64,000 nucleotides of DNA from Streptomyces sp. NRRL F-5126. Its GTDB lineage: Bacteria > Actinomycetota > Actinomycetes > Streptomycetales > Streptomycetaceae. The position numbers and the translations under genes were made by a program. Shown one piece after another: positions 1 through 7,982 of this stretch (positions are counted from its first letter, which is position 1; the number at the start of each line of letters is the position of its first letter). Location: contig NZ_JOFZ01000003.1 of assembly GCF_000721265.1 (NCBI RefSeq), positions 248,001-312,000 of the forward strand, in the 5' to 3' direction. The notes under the pieces are model-generated. The model did no database searches. It was not told the origin of the DNA and saw nothing but the letters and a program-made list of their open reading frames with translations.

Positions 1-158
1 GCCTCCTCGTGGCGCACGTGGACCCAGTCGATACCGGCGGTGCGCCGGATGGCGTCGACGACGGGGTTCAGGCTGTCGCCCACCACCCCGTACATGCGCT
101 CGACGCCCGCTTTGACGAGGATCTCCACGAACTGCTCGGCGACGTTCTGCTTGGCCAT
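1..158 (-). CDS. poxB: PoxB-like pyruvate dehydrogenase/oxidase, N-terminal fragment
   Basis: Only the first 52 codons are inside the window; the gene continues off the left edge. The visible protein starts MAKQNVAEQFVEILVKAGV and continues with the motif GVVGDSLNPVVDAIRR, then HVRHEEA. This is the N-terminal Rossmann-like part of thiamine-diphosphate enzymes, and the glutamate of HEE is the conserved cofactor-activating residue. GDSLN is closest to the ubiquinone-dependent pyruvate dehydrogenase (PoxB) branch, which decarboxylates pyruvate to acetate and CO2 at the membrane. The ATG is preceded by a purine-rich GGGAAAGG. Acetolactate synthase or another family member cannot be excluded from this fragment. 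Confidence 0.8.
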   Translation of the reverse strand, partial: MAKQNVAEQFVEILVKAGVERMYGVVGDSLNPVVDAIRRTAGIDWVHVRHEE

Positions 159-266
159 GCCTGCGCGCCTTTCCCTGCGGCGAGTACCTGCTCTGTCGGG
201 TGGACGTGGGACGTGGTGCCCGTGGTGTCCGTGATGGGGATTCCATCAAACACACGCACGAGGACG

Positions 267-2468
267 TTACGCCTCCCAGACCGCGGCCGCCGTGCGGTCG
301 TCGGCGTACCCCTTGACGCGCAGCTGCACGTCGGCGAGGAACTCCACCAGGGCCGGAGCCTCGGGTGACGACCAGCGCGCCGAGAGCGCCCCGGCGAGCC
401 CTGGCTCGCCCCGCAGCGGCTCCGCGAGCCCGTCGCTGCACAGCAGCAGCATGTCGCCCGGGTTCGCCCGCGACGCGTGGAAGCGGAACGGCTGCGCCGG
501 AGGTGCCAGGGGTCCCTCGACGAAGGGCGGGCGGGGCTGCGGGATGTCGAAGTCGATGGTGAGGCCCGCGTCGTCGGGCGCCTCCCACCGGCCGCCGTCC
601 GGGCTGTGCCCTTCGTCGGGCGCTCCGGGCGCCACCGTGTCGGCGGCGGTCGGCAGGCCCGGCTCCAGGTCCTCCCACTCGTGGTCGCGCAGGCGGAACA
701 GGCCGCCCGTGCCGACGCCGAAGAACACCCGCAGCCGGGCCCTGGGGTCGGCCGGCAGCAGGAGGCAGCGCATTGCGGCGCAGTACGCGGCCTCGTCGAG
801 GCCGAGCTCGGCGGCGCGGGCGCGCAGCTTGCCGTACGTACGGTCGGTGAGCCTGTGCAGCCCCGACGCGAGGGCGTCCGTGCGGCCGTCCTTCATATCC
901 TCGGCGAGGCGGAGGTGGCTGCGGCCCACGGCCTCGCCGATCCAGCTGCAGGCGTCGGCGGCGGCGCGGTGCGCGCCCTCGGCCGCGCGGGCGCCCGTCG
1001 CGACGACCACGAGCACCAGGGCGTCGGCGCCCGCGCCGAACCGCGCGGTGACGAGCGCGTCCCGCCGCGGCTCGCCGCGATAGCGCGCCGAGTCCCCGCG
1101 CACCGAGGCGGCCCGCAGCGTGCAGGTCCCGTAGCGCGCCCCGTCCAGCACGCTGTCCGGCACGAGCCGCCCGATCTCCTGGGGTGAGGCGAGCGGCAGG
1201 GCAGTGGGCTCGGGGTCGTACGTCGGCGGCCTGAACCCGACGAAGCCGACCCGCGGCCGCGGGGAGCCGCTCGCGACCGGCTCGTCGCCGGCTGCGGGCG
1301 GCAGCGGGACGTCAGGGGCCTCCGCGGGTGCGCCGGGCGGCGCGTCGCGAACCGGTTCCCGGCGCGGCAGCGGCGGGGCCGCCTGCCCGGGCTCCTGCCC
1401 GGGCCCGGGCGCCGGCTCCGGCGCGGGATCGCACTCCGGCTCGGAGCCGGCTTCCAGGCCCGGTTCCGGTCCTGACACGCCCCCCTCCTGCGAGCCGGCG
1501 ATCCACTTCGGGGCGAGACCTGACGCCGGCTCGGGCCCGGGCCGAGATTCCGGTTCGGGCCGACGCGGCGGCTCCGGCGCGAGGCCGAGCCCCGACCCGG
1601 GGGCAGACTCAGGGCCGGGACGGGACGGCTCCGACCGAAGCCGAGGGTGCGACCCCGACTCAGGCTCCGGCTCGGGACCTGGCCCCCGCACGGGGCGAGG
1701 CAGCGGCCCCGGCCGGCGTTCCTGCCGCGGCGCGTCAGCCCCTTCCGGGGCGGGATCCGACATCTGCCAGGGCCCAGGCCACGGTTCCGGACGTGACGGC
1801 GGCTCCGGCGCGAGGCCTCGCCCCGACTCAGGATCGGCTTCCGAGCCGGGACGAGGCAGTTCCGGCCCAGGCCGAGGATGCGGCCCCGACTCCGGCTCCG
1901 GCTCGGGACCTGGCCCCCGCACGGGGCGAGGCGGCGGCCCCGGCGCGGCCCCGCGCCCCGGCTCGGGGACGGGTTCCGGGCCAGGGCCGGACGGTCCTGG
2001 CCCGGACTCAGGGTGCGGGCCCGGCGGCCGCTCCGGGGCCGGCTCGTACCGGGAGTCCGGCTCGGGTCCTCGCTGCGGGGCCGGACCGGGCCGCGGGCCC
2101 GCGCCGGGGCCGGACTGCGGTTCAGACGGCGGTTGCGGCACGGACCCCGGTGACGGCGGTCGGTCCCGCTCCGGCGTGCGGCTCGGCTCCGTCGTGCCGT
2201 CCGGTGCGGCGGGAGGGGGTGGCTGGCCCGCGGCGCCGGGTCGCTGCGGGGCGGGCTCTTCCCACCAGGCTCTCGGGCGCCCCCGGGGCGCCTGTGCGGG
2301 GGCCGCGACCGCGTGCGCCGCCGACGCGAACCTGTCCTCCAGCGTGTCGTCGGCCGCCTGGGGCTCGGCGCCGGCACCCGCGCCCGTGTCCGTCGAGCCC
2401 TGGTCGTACAGGCGGCTCCACCAGTCGTCGTCAGCGGATGGGCCGGGTCGCTCCCCCTGCTTGCTCAT
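267..2468 (-). CDS. Proline-rich PP2C-domain protein
   Basis: A 733-residue protein starting MSKQGERPGPSADDDWW. Residues about 100-430 are a low-complexity Pro/Glu/Gly/Ser/Arg tract. About residues 440-733 form a PP2C-like (PF13672-type) domain, with GDSARYRGEPRRD near residue 456 and LLCSDGLAEPL near residue 676. Such proteins are thought to counter Ser/Thr kinases in actinobacteria. The motif that usually reads DGxG after the first strand is replaced here by VATGA, so one metal ligand may be missing and activity is uncertain. The start at 2468 was chosen because translation upstream of it is Arg/Pro noise and the MSKQ-type start precedes an acidic, ordered-looking segment. The proline-rich tract contains a 231-bp tandem duplication. 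Confidence 0.85.
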   Translation of the reverse strand: MSKQGERPGPSADDDWWSRLYDQGSTDTGAGAGAEPQAADDTLEDRFASAAHAVAAPAQAPRGRPRAWWEEPAPQRPGAAGQPPPPAAPDGTTEPSRTPERDRPPSPGSVPQPPSEPQSGPGAGPRPGPAPQRGPEPDSRYEPAPERPPGPHPESGPGPSGPGPEPVPEPGRGAAPGPPPRPVRGPGPEPEPESGPHPRPGPELPRPGSEADPESGRGLAPEPPSRPEPWPGPWQMSDPAPEGADAPRQERRPGPLPRPVRGPGPEPEPESGSHPRLRSEPSRPGPESAPGSGLGLAPEPPRRPEPESRPGPEPASGLAPKWIAGSQEGGVSGPEPGLEAGSEPECDPAPEPAPGPGQEPGQAAPPLPRREPVRDAPPGAPAEAPDVPLPPAAGDEPVASGSPRPRVGFVGFRPPTYDPEPTALPLASPQEIGRLVPDSVLDGARYGTCTLRAASVRGDSARYRGEPRRDALVTARFGAGADALVLVVVATGARAAEGAHRAAADACSWIGEAVGRSHLRLAEDMKDGRTDALASGLHRLTDRTYGKLRARAAELGLDEAAYCAAMRCLLLPADPRARLRVFFGVGTGGLFRLRDHEWEDLEPGLPTAADTVAPGAPDEGHSPDGGRWEAPDDAGLTIDFDIPQPRPPFVEGPLAPPAQPFRFHASRANPGDMLLLCSDGLAEPLRGEPGLAGALSARWSSPEAPALVEFLADVQLRVKGYADDRTAAAVWEA
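1560..1985 (-). repeat. In-frame tandem duplication inside the proline-rich tract
   Basis: The 37-bp string beginning CTCCGGCTCGGGACCTGGCC occurs at 1665 and again at 1896, exactly 231 bp (77 codons) apart. On the coding strand both copies encode RPVRGPGPEPEPESG, followed by similar but diverged Pro/Glu-rich sequence ending in GLAPEPP. Because the period is a multiple of three the reading frame is kept. The two copies are alike over about 60 residues. Confidence 0.75.
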
Positions 2469-2669
2469 GCCCCTAATCCTCGACCGCGCACGGCGCGCGA
2501 AAACGGGCATGGGGAAAATGAGGACCGGCCGGTGCGCGGGGGCGCGTGCGTGGGCGCGGCGAGGGCCGTCGTCACGCCCGGCGCCCGGCCGCGGCCGGCC
2601 GGTCGAAGTCCGCCGTCGCACCCCCACCCCCCACGGGAAGGACGCGCGGCAGACACTTCGGAGGGGCAT

Positions 2670-2783
2670 ATGACCGTGGTACACAGCTGCTCCGACCCCG
2701 CCCACCTTGGCAGAGTTACCGGCTGTACAGGCACGATGTATGCGGCGGCTTTACGCCGTGGCCGTTTTCCGCCACCGCCGTAA
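2670..2783 (+). CDS. Possible 37-codon leader ORF before the LuxR-type gene
   Basis: ATG at 2670 follows GGAGGGG closely (3-4 nt spacing) and reads MTVVHSCSDPAHLGRVTGC and on to a proline run, ending TAA at 2781-2783. Third-position GC is lower than in the neighbouring genes and a TTA codon is present, so it may not be a real gene. It is listed because its last codons lie inside the 2744-2790 hairpin, an arrangement in which translation could change the RNA fold ahead of the regulator gene. I do not recognise the peptide. Confidence 0.25.
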   Translation: MTVVHSCSDPAHLGRVTGCTGTMYAAALRRGRFPPPP

Positions 2784-2790
2784 GGCCGCC
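2744..2790. promoter_or_regulatory. Long stable hairpin in the leader of the LuxR-type gene
   Basis: The stretch 2469-2824 has no confident gene. It holds this dyad: GGCGGCTTTACG (2744-2755) pairs with CGTAAGGCCGCC (2779-2790) with one G-U pair. An inner stem GTGGC (2758-2762) pairs with GCCAC (2771-2775) around an 8-nt loop. That makes 17 base pairs ending 34 nt before the GTG of the regulator gene. No T-run follows, so it is not a typical intrinsic terminator. A short ORF (2670-2783) ends inside the right arm. Confidence 0.6.
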
Positions 2791-2824
2791 GGAGGACGAA
2801 CGCAGAAACTGGGGAGGGATCCGC

Positions 2825-3829
2825 GTGCTCGGTGCCATAGGACTCGACGGGGAGCAGGAGACCGCGTACCGCGCGCTGGTGGCGATCGGTGCGGCGGACG
2901 CCGCGGAGCTCGCCGGCCGGCTCGCGCTGCCCGAGCGCGACATCGAGACGGCCCTGCGCCGGCTGGAGCGGCACGGGCTGGCAGCTCAGTCGCCGGCGCG
3001 TGCGGGCCGCTGGGTCGCGGCACCGCCGTCCCTGGCGCTCGGCGCGCTGCTGACCCAGCACCGCCACGAGCTTGAGCAGGCCGAGCTCGCGGCCGTCCTG
3101 CTCGCCGAGGAGTACCGCTCCGAGGCCGCGGAGCCGGCCATCCACGAACTCGTCGAGGTCGTGACCGGCGCGAGCGCCGTCTCGCACCGCTTCCTGCAGC
3201 TGCAGCTCGGCGCCGCAGAGGAGGTGTGCGCCCTGGTCACCGGCACCCCGGTCGCAGTGACCGGCCGGGACAACAAGGCCGAGGAGACGGCGGCGACGCG
3301 CGGTGTCCGCTACCGCGTCGTCATCGAACGCGAGGTGCTGGCGACGCCCGGCGGCGTCGAGGAGCTCGGCACGGCCCTGGACCGCGAGGAGCTGGTGCGG
3401 GTCGCCGACCACGTGCCGACGAAGCTGGTGGTGGCGGACCGCGACGTCGGCATGGTGCCGCTGACCGGCCCGTCCGCGCAACCATCCGCGGAACCGTCCG
3501 CGCTGGTCGTGCACGGGAGCGGGCTGCTCGACTCCCTGCGCGCGCTCTTCGAGTCCGTGTGGCGCGAGTCCATGCCGCTGGCGCTGGACGCGAACGGCGC
3601 GGTGCTGGCGAGCACCCTTCCGCAGCCGGACGGCACGGACCTGCGCGTGCTGTCGCTGCTGCTGGCCGGGATGACCGACGCGAGTGTGGCCAAACAGCTC
3701 GACCTCGGGCTGCGGACGGTGCAGCGGCGCGTGAGGGGGCTGATGGAGCTGAGCGGGGCGACCACGCGGCTCCAGCTCGGCTGGCACGCGTACGAGCGGG
3801 GCTGGGTGGCACGCGAGGCACGGCGCTGA
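2825..3829 (+). CDS. LuxR/TrmB-type helix-turn-helix transcriptional regulator
   Basis: A 334-residue regulator. The N-terminus (about residues 10-55) looks like a TrmB-type winged helix: ETAYRALVAIGAADAAELAGR, then a two-helix ALRRLERHGL segment. The middle is an unassigned sensor-like region. Residues about 275-325 are a LuxR-type HTH (LLLAGMTDASVAKQLDLG followed by RTVQRRVRGLMELSGATTR). The family is common in Streptomyces and its ligands are mostly unknown. The GTG start at 2825 is preceded by GGGGAGG (2812-2818). It is not in an operon with its neighbours; the upstream PP2C-like gene is divergent and the leader between them is structured. Confidence 0.85.
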   Translation: MLGAIGLDGEQETAYRALVAIGAADAAELAGRLALPERDIETALRRLERHGLAAQSPARAGRWVAAPPSLALGALLTQHRHELEQAELAAVLLAEEYRSEAAEPAIHELVEVVTGASAVSHRFLQLQLGAAEEVCALVTGTPVAVTGRDNKAEETAATRGVRYRVVIEREVLATPGGVEELGTALDREELVRVADHVPTKLVVADRDVGMVPLTGPSAQPSAEPSALVVHGSGLLDSLRALFESVWRESMPLALDANGAVLASTLPQPDGTDLRVLSLLLAGMTDASVAKQLDLGLRTVQRRVRGLMELSGATTRLQLGWHAYERGWVAREARR

Positions 3830-3893
3830 CCTGGGACGGCGACGGCCCGGCGGCCGCTTAGCGGGATCGGCGGACGTCCTGCACGCTTGGCTC

Positions 3894-4367
3894 ATGGACG
3901 TGTGGCAGCTGGTGCTGGTCGGCCTGGTGATGCTGCTCGGCCTTCTCGCGGTGCTGGTGCCCGGCGCGCCGGGGCCCGCGATCCTGTGGGCCGCCGTGGC
4001 GTGGTGGGCGCTGTCGGACCGGTCCACGTCCGCGTGGGTGGTGCTGCTGGCGGCGACGGCCCTGCTTGTGCTGAACGTCGTGCTCAGACCGCTCCTGCCC
4101 TCGCGCCGCAGGGCGGCGCCCCGGCAGAGCCTTGCGATGGGCGGGGTCGCGGCGATGGTGGGCTTCTTCGTCGTGCCGGTGGTGGGCGGCGTCGCCGGGT
4201 TCGTGGGGGGTCTCTACGAGGCGGAGCGCAAGCGCCTCGGCAACCGCCCGGACGGCTGGGCCTCCACGCGCAGGCTGATGCGTGGGTCCGCGGCGCCCCT
4301 TCTCGTGGAGCTGATGACGTGCCTCCTGACGGTGGGCGCCTGGATCGGGGCGCTCGTCTGGGCGTGA
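3894..4367 (+). CDS. DUF456 membrane protein
   Basis: A 157-residue very hydrophobic protein starting MDVWQLVLVGLVMLLGLLAVL. About five membrane segments are visible, with the glycine-rich stretch PVVGGVAGFVGGLYEAER typical of DUF456 near residues 90-115. The function of the family is not established. It lies 64 bp after the LuxR-type gene on the same strand, so readthrough is possible, but nothing in the sequence links the two functions. Confidence 0.85.
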   Translation: MDVWQLVLVGLVMLLGLLAVLVPGAPGPAILWAAVAWWALSDRSTSAWVVLLAATALLVLNVVLRPLLPSRRRAAPRQSLAMGGVAAMVGFFVVPVVGGVAGFVGGLYEAERKRLGNRPDGWASTRRLMRGSAAPLLVELMTCLLTVGAWIGALVWA

Positions 4368-4495
4368 GGACGCCACCCGCTTGGGCGCGGCGTCCACGAC
4401 ACGCGCGGCGCGCCACCCTGCCATACCCTCACAAGGAGGGGCACAGCACAGCATCACTCGTCAATCGGATGTATCGCCGGATCAGAGGGATCGCC

Positions 4496-6184
4496 ATGGC
4501 CGAGATCTCCGCCGCCGCGGCCCACGGCGCGGACCACCGCATCGATCTGGTGGTGCGCGACTCCGACGTGCACACCCTGGACGCCGGCAGGCCGCGTGCC
4601 TCGGCGTTCGCCGTGCGCGACGGCCGCGTGGTCGCCGTCGGGAGCGACTGGGACATCGAGGCGCTCGTGCAGCCCGGCACACGGGTCGTCGACGCGGGCG
4701 GCCGCACCGTGATGCCCGGGCTGGTCGACGTCCACACGCAGCTCGGTTCTGGCGGGCGTGCGGCCGTGTGGGAGCTGACGCTGCCGCCGCTCTCCGGTGT
4801 GGTGGAGATCCTCGGCGCCGTGCGGGACAGGGCCGGCACGCTCGGCCGCGACGAGTGGGTGGTGGGCGGCGTGGTGGTCGGCCCGCTGTTCCAGGCGGTG
4901 GGCAACGCCGCCATGCTCGCCGCGCTCGACGAGGCGGGCGAGGGGCGGCCCGTCATGCTGCGTGACGACTCGCTGCGCCACCGCTGGGTCAACTCCCGTG
5001 CGCTCGAAGTCATGGGCGTGGACGACGCGACCCCTGACCCTGAAGGGGGACGGTACGTGCGGGACGCCGGGGGCCGCGCCGTCGGGTTGCTGCTCGGCGC
5101 GGCCTCCGCGGAGGCGGAACGCGCGGTGGAACGGGCCGCGCCCGACCCGCACGACCGGGATCCGCTGTCGGCCCGCACGGGGGTGGCGATCCTCAACTCG
5201 GTAGGGGTCACCGCGATGCAGGACGCGGCGACGACGGAGCGGTGGCTGGACGTCTTCGCCGGGCTCGACCGGTCCGGCGGGCTGAACGGCTGGGTCGTCG
5301 GGTCGCTGCCCGCCGGGGAGCCGGCCGGTCCTGAGCACGGCGGCTCCCTGCTCGACGCCGCTCCCCGGCACAGGTCGCCGCACGTGCGGCCGGACTTCGT
5401 GCGCGCACGCCTGGGGGACGGGCCCGGGCCGGCGCGGACGCACGCGCGTGCGTCCGGCGGGTGCGACGGCGGCGGCTGCTTCGCCGGCGACGAAGCCGTG
5501 CTGTCCGGCGAGGAGTTGGAGCTGCTGCTTGAGGAGGCGGTGGCGCGGGGACTGCACGCGAAGGTGCACGCCGCGCGGGACGGCTCGGTGCGACGGGCGC
5601 TCGACGCGGTGCGCGTGATGCGCACGCGGCACGGGGACGGGCCGGTGTTCCACATCGCGCACCCCGAGTTCGTGGGCAGGGACGACGTGCCGCGCTTCCG
5701 CGAACTCGGGGTGGTGGTGGACGCGTCACCCGTGGAGTGGTTTCCCGACGCGGCGAGCGGCGGGCTCGCCCGTCAGGACGCCGGTGGTGCGGGCGAGCGC
5801 CCGTGGCCGCTGCGCGAGTTCCACGAGGCCGGTGTGGCCATCGCGGCGGGCTCCGACTGGCCGGCGGCGACTCCGCTTCCGAACCCTTGGCTCGGCATCG
5901 AGACGATGGTCACCCGCCGCAACCCCGACCCGACCTTCCCCGGCGACCTGGCGCACGACCAGGCGCTCGACCTGACGACGGCGGTGGCGGCCCACACGGT
6001 GGTGGCCGCGGAGGCGATGGGTCTCTCCCACGAGACGGGACGCCTCAGGCCCGGTCTCTCGGCCGACTTCATCGTCCTCGACCGCCCGCTGTTCGACATC
6101 CCCGTGGACGAGATCCACGCGACGCAGGTCGTGCAGACGTGGTTCGCGGGACGCCGGGTCCACGCGTACGACACCTGGTCGTAG
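4496..6184 (+). CDS. YtcJ-like amidohydrolase (amidohydrolase_3) with altered metal motif
   Basis: A 562-residue protein of the YtcJ/amidohydrolase_3 family, which hydrolyses amide or related bonds with a metal centre; the substrate is unknown. Family marks seen are the N-terminal beta-sandwich (FAVRDGRVVAVGSDWD), PGLVDVHTQLG (about residues 74-84), the central HAKVHAARDGSVRRALDAV, AAGSDWPAATPLPNPW near residue 460, and the C-terminal GRLRPGLSADFIVLDRPLF. The usual HxH metal pair after PGxxD reads H-T-Q here, so one metal-binding histidine is missing. The ATG at 4496 has AGAGGGA in front; an ATG at 4469 would add nine residues. It is probably monocistronic. Confidence 0.85.
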   Translation: MAEISAAAAHGADHRIDLVVRDSDVHTLDAGRPRASAFAVRDGRVVAVGSDWDIEALVQPGTRVVDAGGRTVMPGLVDVHTQLGSGGRAAVWELTLPPLSGVVEILGAVRDRAGTLGRDEWVVGGVVVGPLFQAVGNAAMLAALDEAGEGRPVMLRDDSLRHRWVNSRALEVMGVDDATPDPEGGRYVRDAGGRAVGLLLGAASAEAERAVERAAPDPHDRDPLSARTGVAILNSVGVTAMQDAATTERWLDVFAGLDRSGGLNGWVVGSLPAGEPAGPEHGGSLLDAAPRHRSPHVRPDFVRARLGDGPGPARTHARASGGCDGGGCFAGDEAVLSGEELELLLEEAVARGLHAKVHAARDGSVRRALDAVRVMRTRHGDGPVFHIAHPEFVGRDDVPRFRELGVVVDASPVEWFPDAASGGLARQDAGGAGERPWPLREFHEAGVAIAAGSDWPAATPLPNPWLGIETMVTRRNPDPTFPGDLAHDQALDLTTAVAAHTVVAAEAMGLSHETGRLRPGLSADFIVLDRPLFDIPVDEIHATQVVQTWFAGRRVHAYDTWS

Positions 6185-6187
6185 GTG

Positions 6188-7126
6188 TCACGGCACCGAC
6201 GGGCCCCCGAGGTAGTGGCCGTGGGAGTCGTAGGGCCAGGCGTTGGCCTCGCAGCCGTGCAGCCCGTAGATCTGCTGCATCATCGCGGGCGCGGGCTTGC
6301 CGGGTCCCGGGCAGGCCTCGTGGCCGTGGCCGATGCGGTGGCCCACCTCGTGGTTGATGATGAGGGCCCGGTACTCGCCGACAGGGCCCGAGAACTCGGG
6401 GGAGCCCGTCTCCCACCGCTTCAGGTTGACCATCACCTGGCTGCCCACGTCGCAGTTGACCTCGCCGTGCGTGTCAAGCCCCGCGGCACCGCAGATGGCG
6501 TCGACGGTGTCGGGGCTCGCGATCTTCACCTCGAAGTCGGACGGCCCCGAGGAGACCAGCTGGAAGCCGTCGTGGCCGTTGGTGGTCCAGCCGCGCGGGT
6601 CGGCGAGTACGGCCTCGATCTCACGCGCCGCGGACTTCGCCGTGACGCCCGTGCCCTGTTCGACCTCGACCTTGTAGCGACGTATGCGGCCGTGGCCGAC
6701 CGCGCTGCCGGAGGCCTCGGCCGTGCTGAACCTGCCGGTGCCGGGCTTGTCCCAGTCGACGTGATGGCTCGGGGACGACGACGGCTTCCCCGAGGCGCTC
6801 GGAGAGGAGGACGAGGACGCCGAGGCGGATGCCGATGTGGACGGCGAAGCCGGCGCGGACGGCGAGCGCGTCAGGAGCGGCGCGGCCTCCATCGTGGCGT
6901 GCGCGGCGGCCGTCTTGTCCGCCGCGCTCTGTCCGCCGCGGCTCATCGCGGTCACCGCCGCGCCGATCAGGCAGGCCGCGACCACCGCGCCGGCCGCGAC
7001 CAGCCCACGGCGGCCCGACCGCTTCTTCCTGCGGCGCGAGGAGCGCCCGCGGCTCCCCGACCGATGGCCATCGCCCGATTCGTGGGACCGCCTACGCCCC
7101 GAACTGGCGTTCTGTCTTTCGTGCAT
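6188..7126 (-). CDS. DUF3152 membrane-anchored or secreted zinc metalloprotease-like protein
   Basis: A 312-residue protein. Residues 1-45 are very basic (RRRKKR), followed by one membrane segment (GLVAAGAVVAACLIGAAVTA). A Ser/Ala/Pro linker (about 85-125) leads to a C-terminal DUF3152 domain. The domain contains NHEVGHRIGHGH near residue 270, which fits the metzincin motif HExxHxxGxxH, so a zinc peptidase role is likely. The topology suggests the catalytic domain faces outside the cell. The gene is convergent with the amidohydrolase gene (only 3 bp between the stops) and divergent from the response regulator. No partner or inhibitor gene is seen. Confidence 0.85.
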   Translation of the reverse strand: MHERQNASSGRRRSHESGDGHRSGSRGRSSRRRKKRSGRRGLVAAGAVVAACLIGAAVTAMSRGGQSAADKTAAAHATMEAAPLLTRSPSAPASPSTSASASASSSSSPSASGKPSSSPSHHVDWDKPGTGRFSTAEASGSAVGHGRIRRYKVEVEQGTGVTAKSAAREIEAVLADPRGWTTNGHDGFQLVSSGPSDFEVKIASPDTVDAICGAAGLDTHGEVNCDVGSQVMVNLKRWETGSPEFSGPVGEYRALIINHEVGHRIGHGHEACPGPGKPAPAMMQQIYGLHGCEANAWPYDSHGHYLGGPSVP

Positions 7127-7267
7127 AGCGGTACAGGATGATGGCCATACATGATGACCAATGGGCCAAGCGATAACGGGTACATAACAACACCGGGTGT
7201 CCACTCCCCCGCCGAGGCCCTTCCCAGCTGCCGCATCGGCCTCCGGCCGGTCCCGCATACTGGTGCG

Positions 7268-7957
7268 ATGCCCAGAATCCTGCTCGTCGAGGACGACCCG
7301 TCCGTACGCCGCGGCCTCGAACTGGCCCTGCGCCACAACGGTCACGAGGTCTTCACCAGCGCGAGCGGCGAGGACGGGCTCGAGCGGGTGCGTTCGGCGC
7401 GGCCCGACGTCGTGGTCCTCGACGTCATGCTGCCGGGCACGGGCGGCCTCGAGGTGTGCCGCAGGATCAGGGAGCACGACCAGGTCCCCGTCATCATGGT
7501 GACCGGCAGGGGCGATGACGCGGACATCGTTGTCGGCCTGGAGTCCGGTGCGGACGACTACGTCGTCAAGCCCGTCGCCGCGCGCGTCCTCGAGGCCAGG
7601 ATCCGTGCTGTCCTGCGCAGGCACGGAGCGCCCGTGTCCGACACCGCGAGACCGCGGGCGGAGACGCATGGCGACCTGAGCGTCGACCGGGCGGGGCTCG
7701 CGGTCACCCTGCGGGGCGAGCGGATAGCCCTCGCGCCGTCGGAACTGAGGCTCCTGCTGACGCTCTCGGCGTCGCCGGGGCAGGTACTCACCCGCCGGCA
7801 GTTGCTCGAAGCGGTCTGGGAGCACGACTACCACGGCGACATACGCCTGGTGGACGCCTGCGTGAAGAGGGTGCGCGGGAAGCTCGGCGAATTCGGCGGC
7901 GACGCCCGCTACATCGAGACGGTACGCGGCTTCGGTTACCGGTTCCGTTCCAGGTGA
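7268..7957 (+). CDS. OmpR/PhoB-family response regulator, AfsQ1-like, no adjacent kinase
   Basis: A 229-residue two-domain response regulator. The receiver domain (residues 1-118) has the acidic pair in LLVEDDPSV, the phosphoacceptor Asp in VVLDVMLPG (about 51) and the conserved Lys in YVVKPV (about 101). The winged-helix DNA-binding domain ends YIETVRGFGYRFRSR. The GLESGADDYVVKP and LVDACVKRVRGKL segments resemble AfsQ1, but no histidine kinase gene is next to it, so I leave the symbol empty. The start at 7268 gives a normal receiver N-terminus; the in-frame sequence upstream is non-homologous. The neighbour upstream is divergent. Confidence 0.9.
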   Translation: MPRILLVEDDPSVRRGLELALRHNGHEVFTSASGEDGLERVRSARPDVVVLDVMLPGTGGLEVCRRIREHDQVPVIMVTGRGDDADIVVGLESGADDYVVKPVAARVLEARIRAVLRRHGAPVSDTARPRAETHGDLSVDRAGLAVTLRGERIALAPSELRLLLTLSASPGQVLTRRQLLEAVWEHDYHGDIRLVDACVKRVRGKLGEFGGDARYIETVRGFGYRFRSR

Positions 7958-7982
7958 ACGCCGTCGCGCGGGGCGCGGCCGC

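Noticed and set aside
893..2673. Several long frames on both strands opposite or overlapping the PP2C-like gene
   Set aside because: They are Arg/Pro/Gly/Ala-rich shadows produced by the high GC content and the proline repeats; only the 267-2468 frame contains a domain.
3226..3861. Frames inside the LuxR-type gene in other phases
   Set aside because: Low-complexity Arg/Ala/Gly translations without start signals; the regulator frame explains the region.
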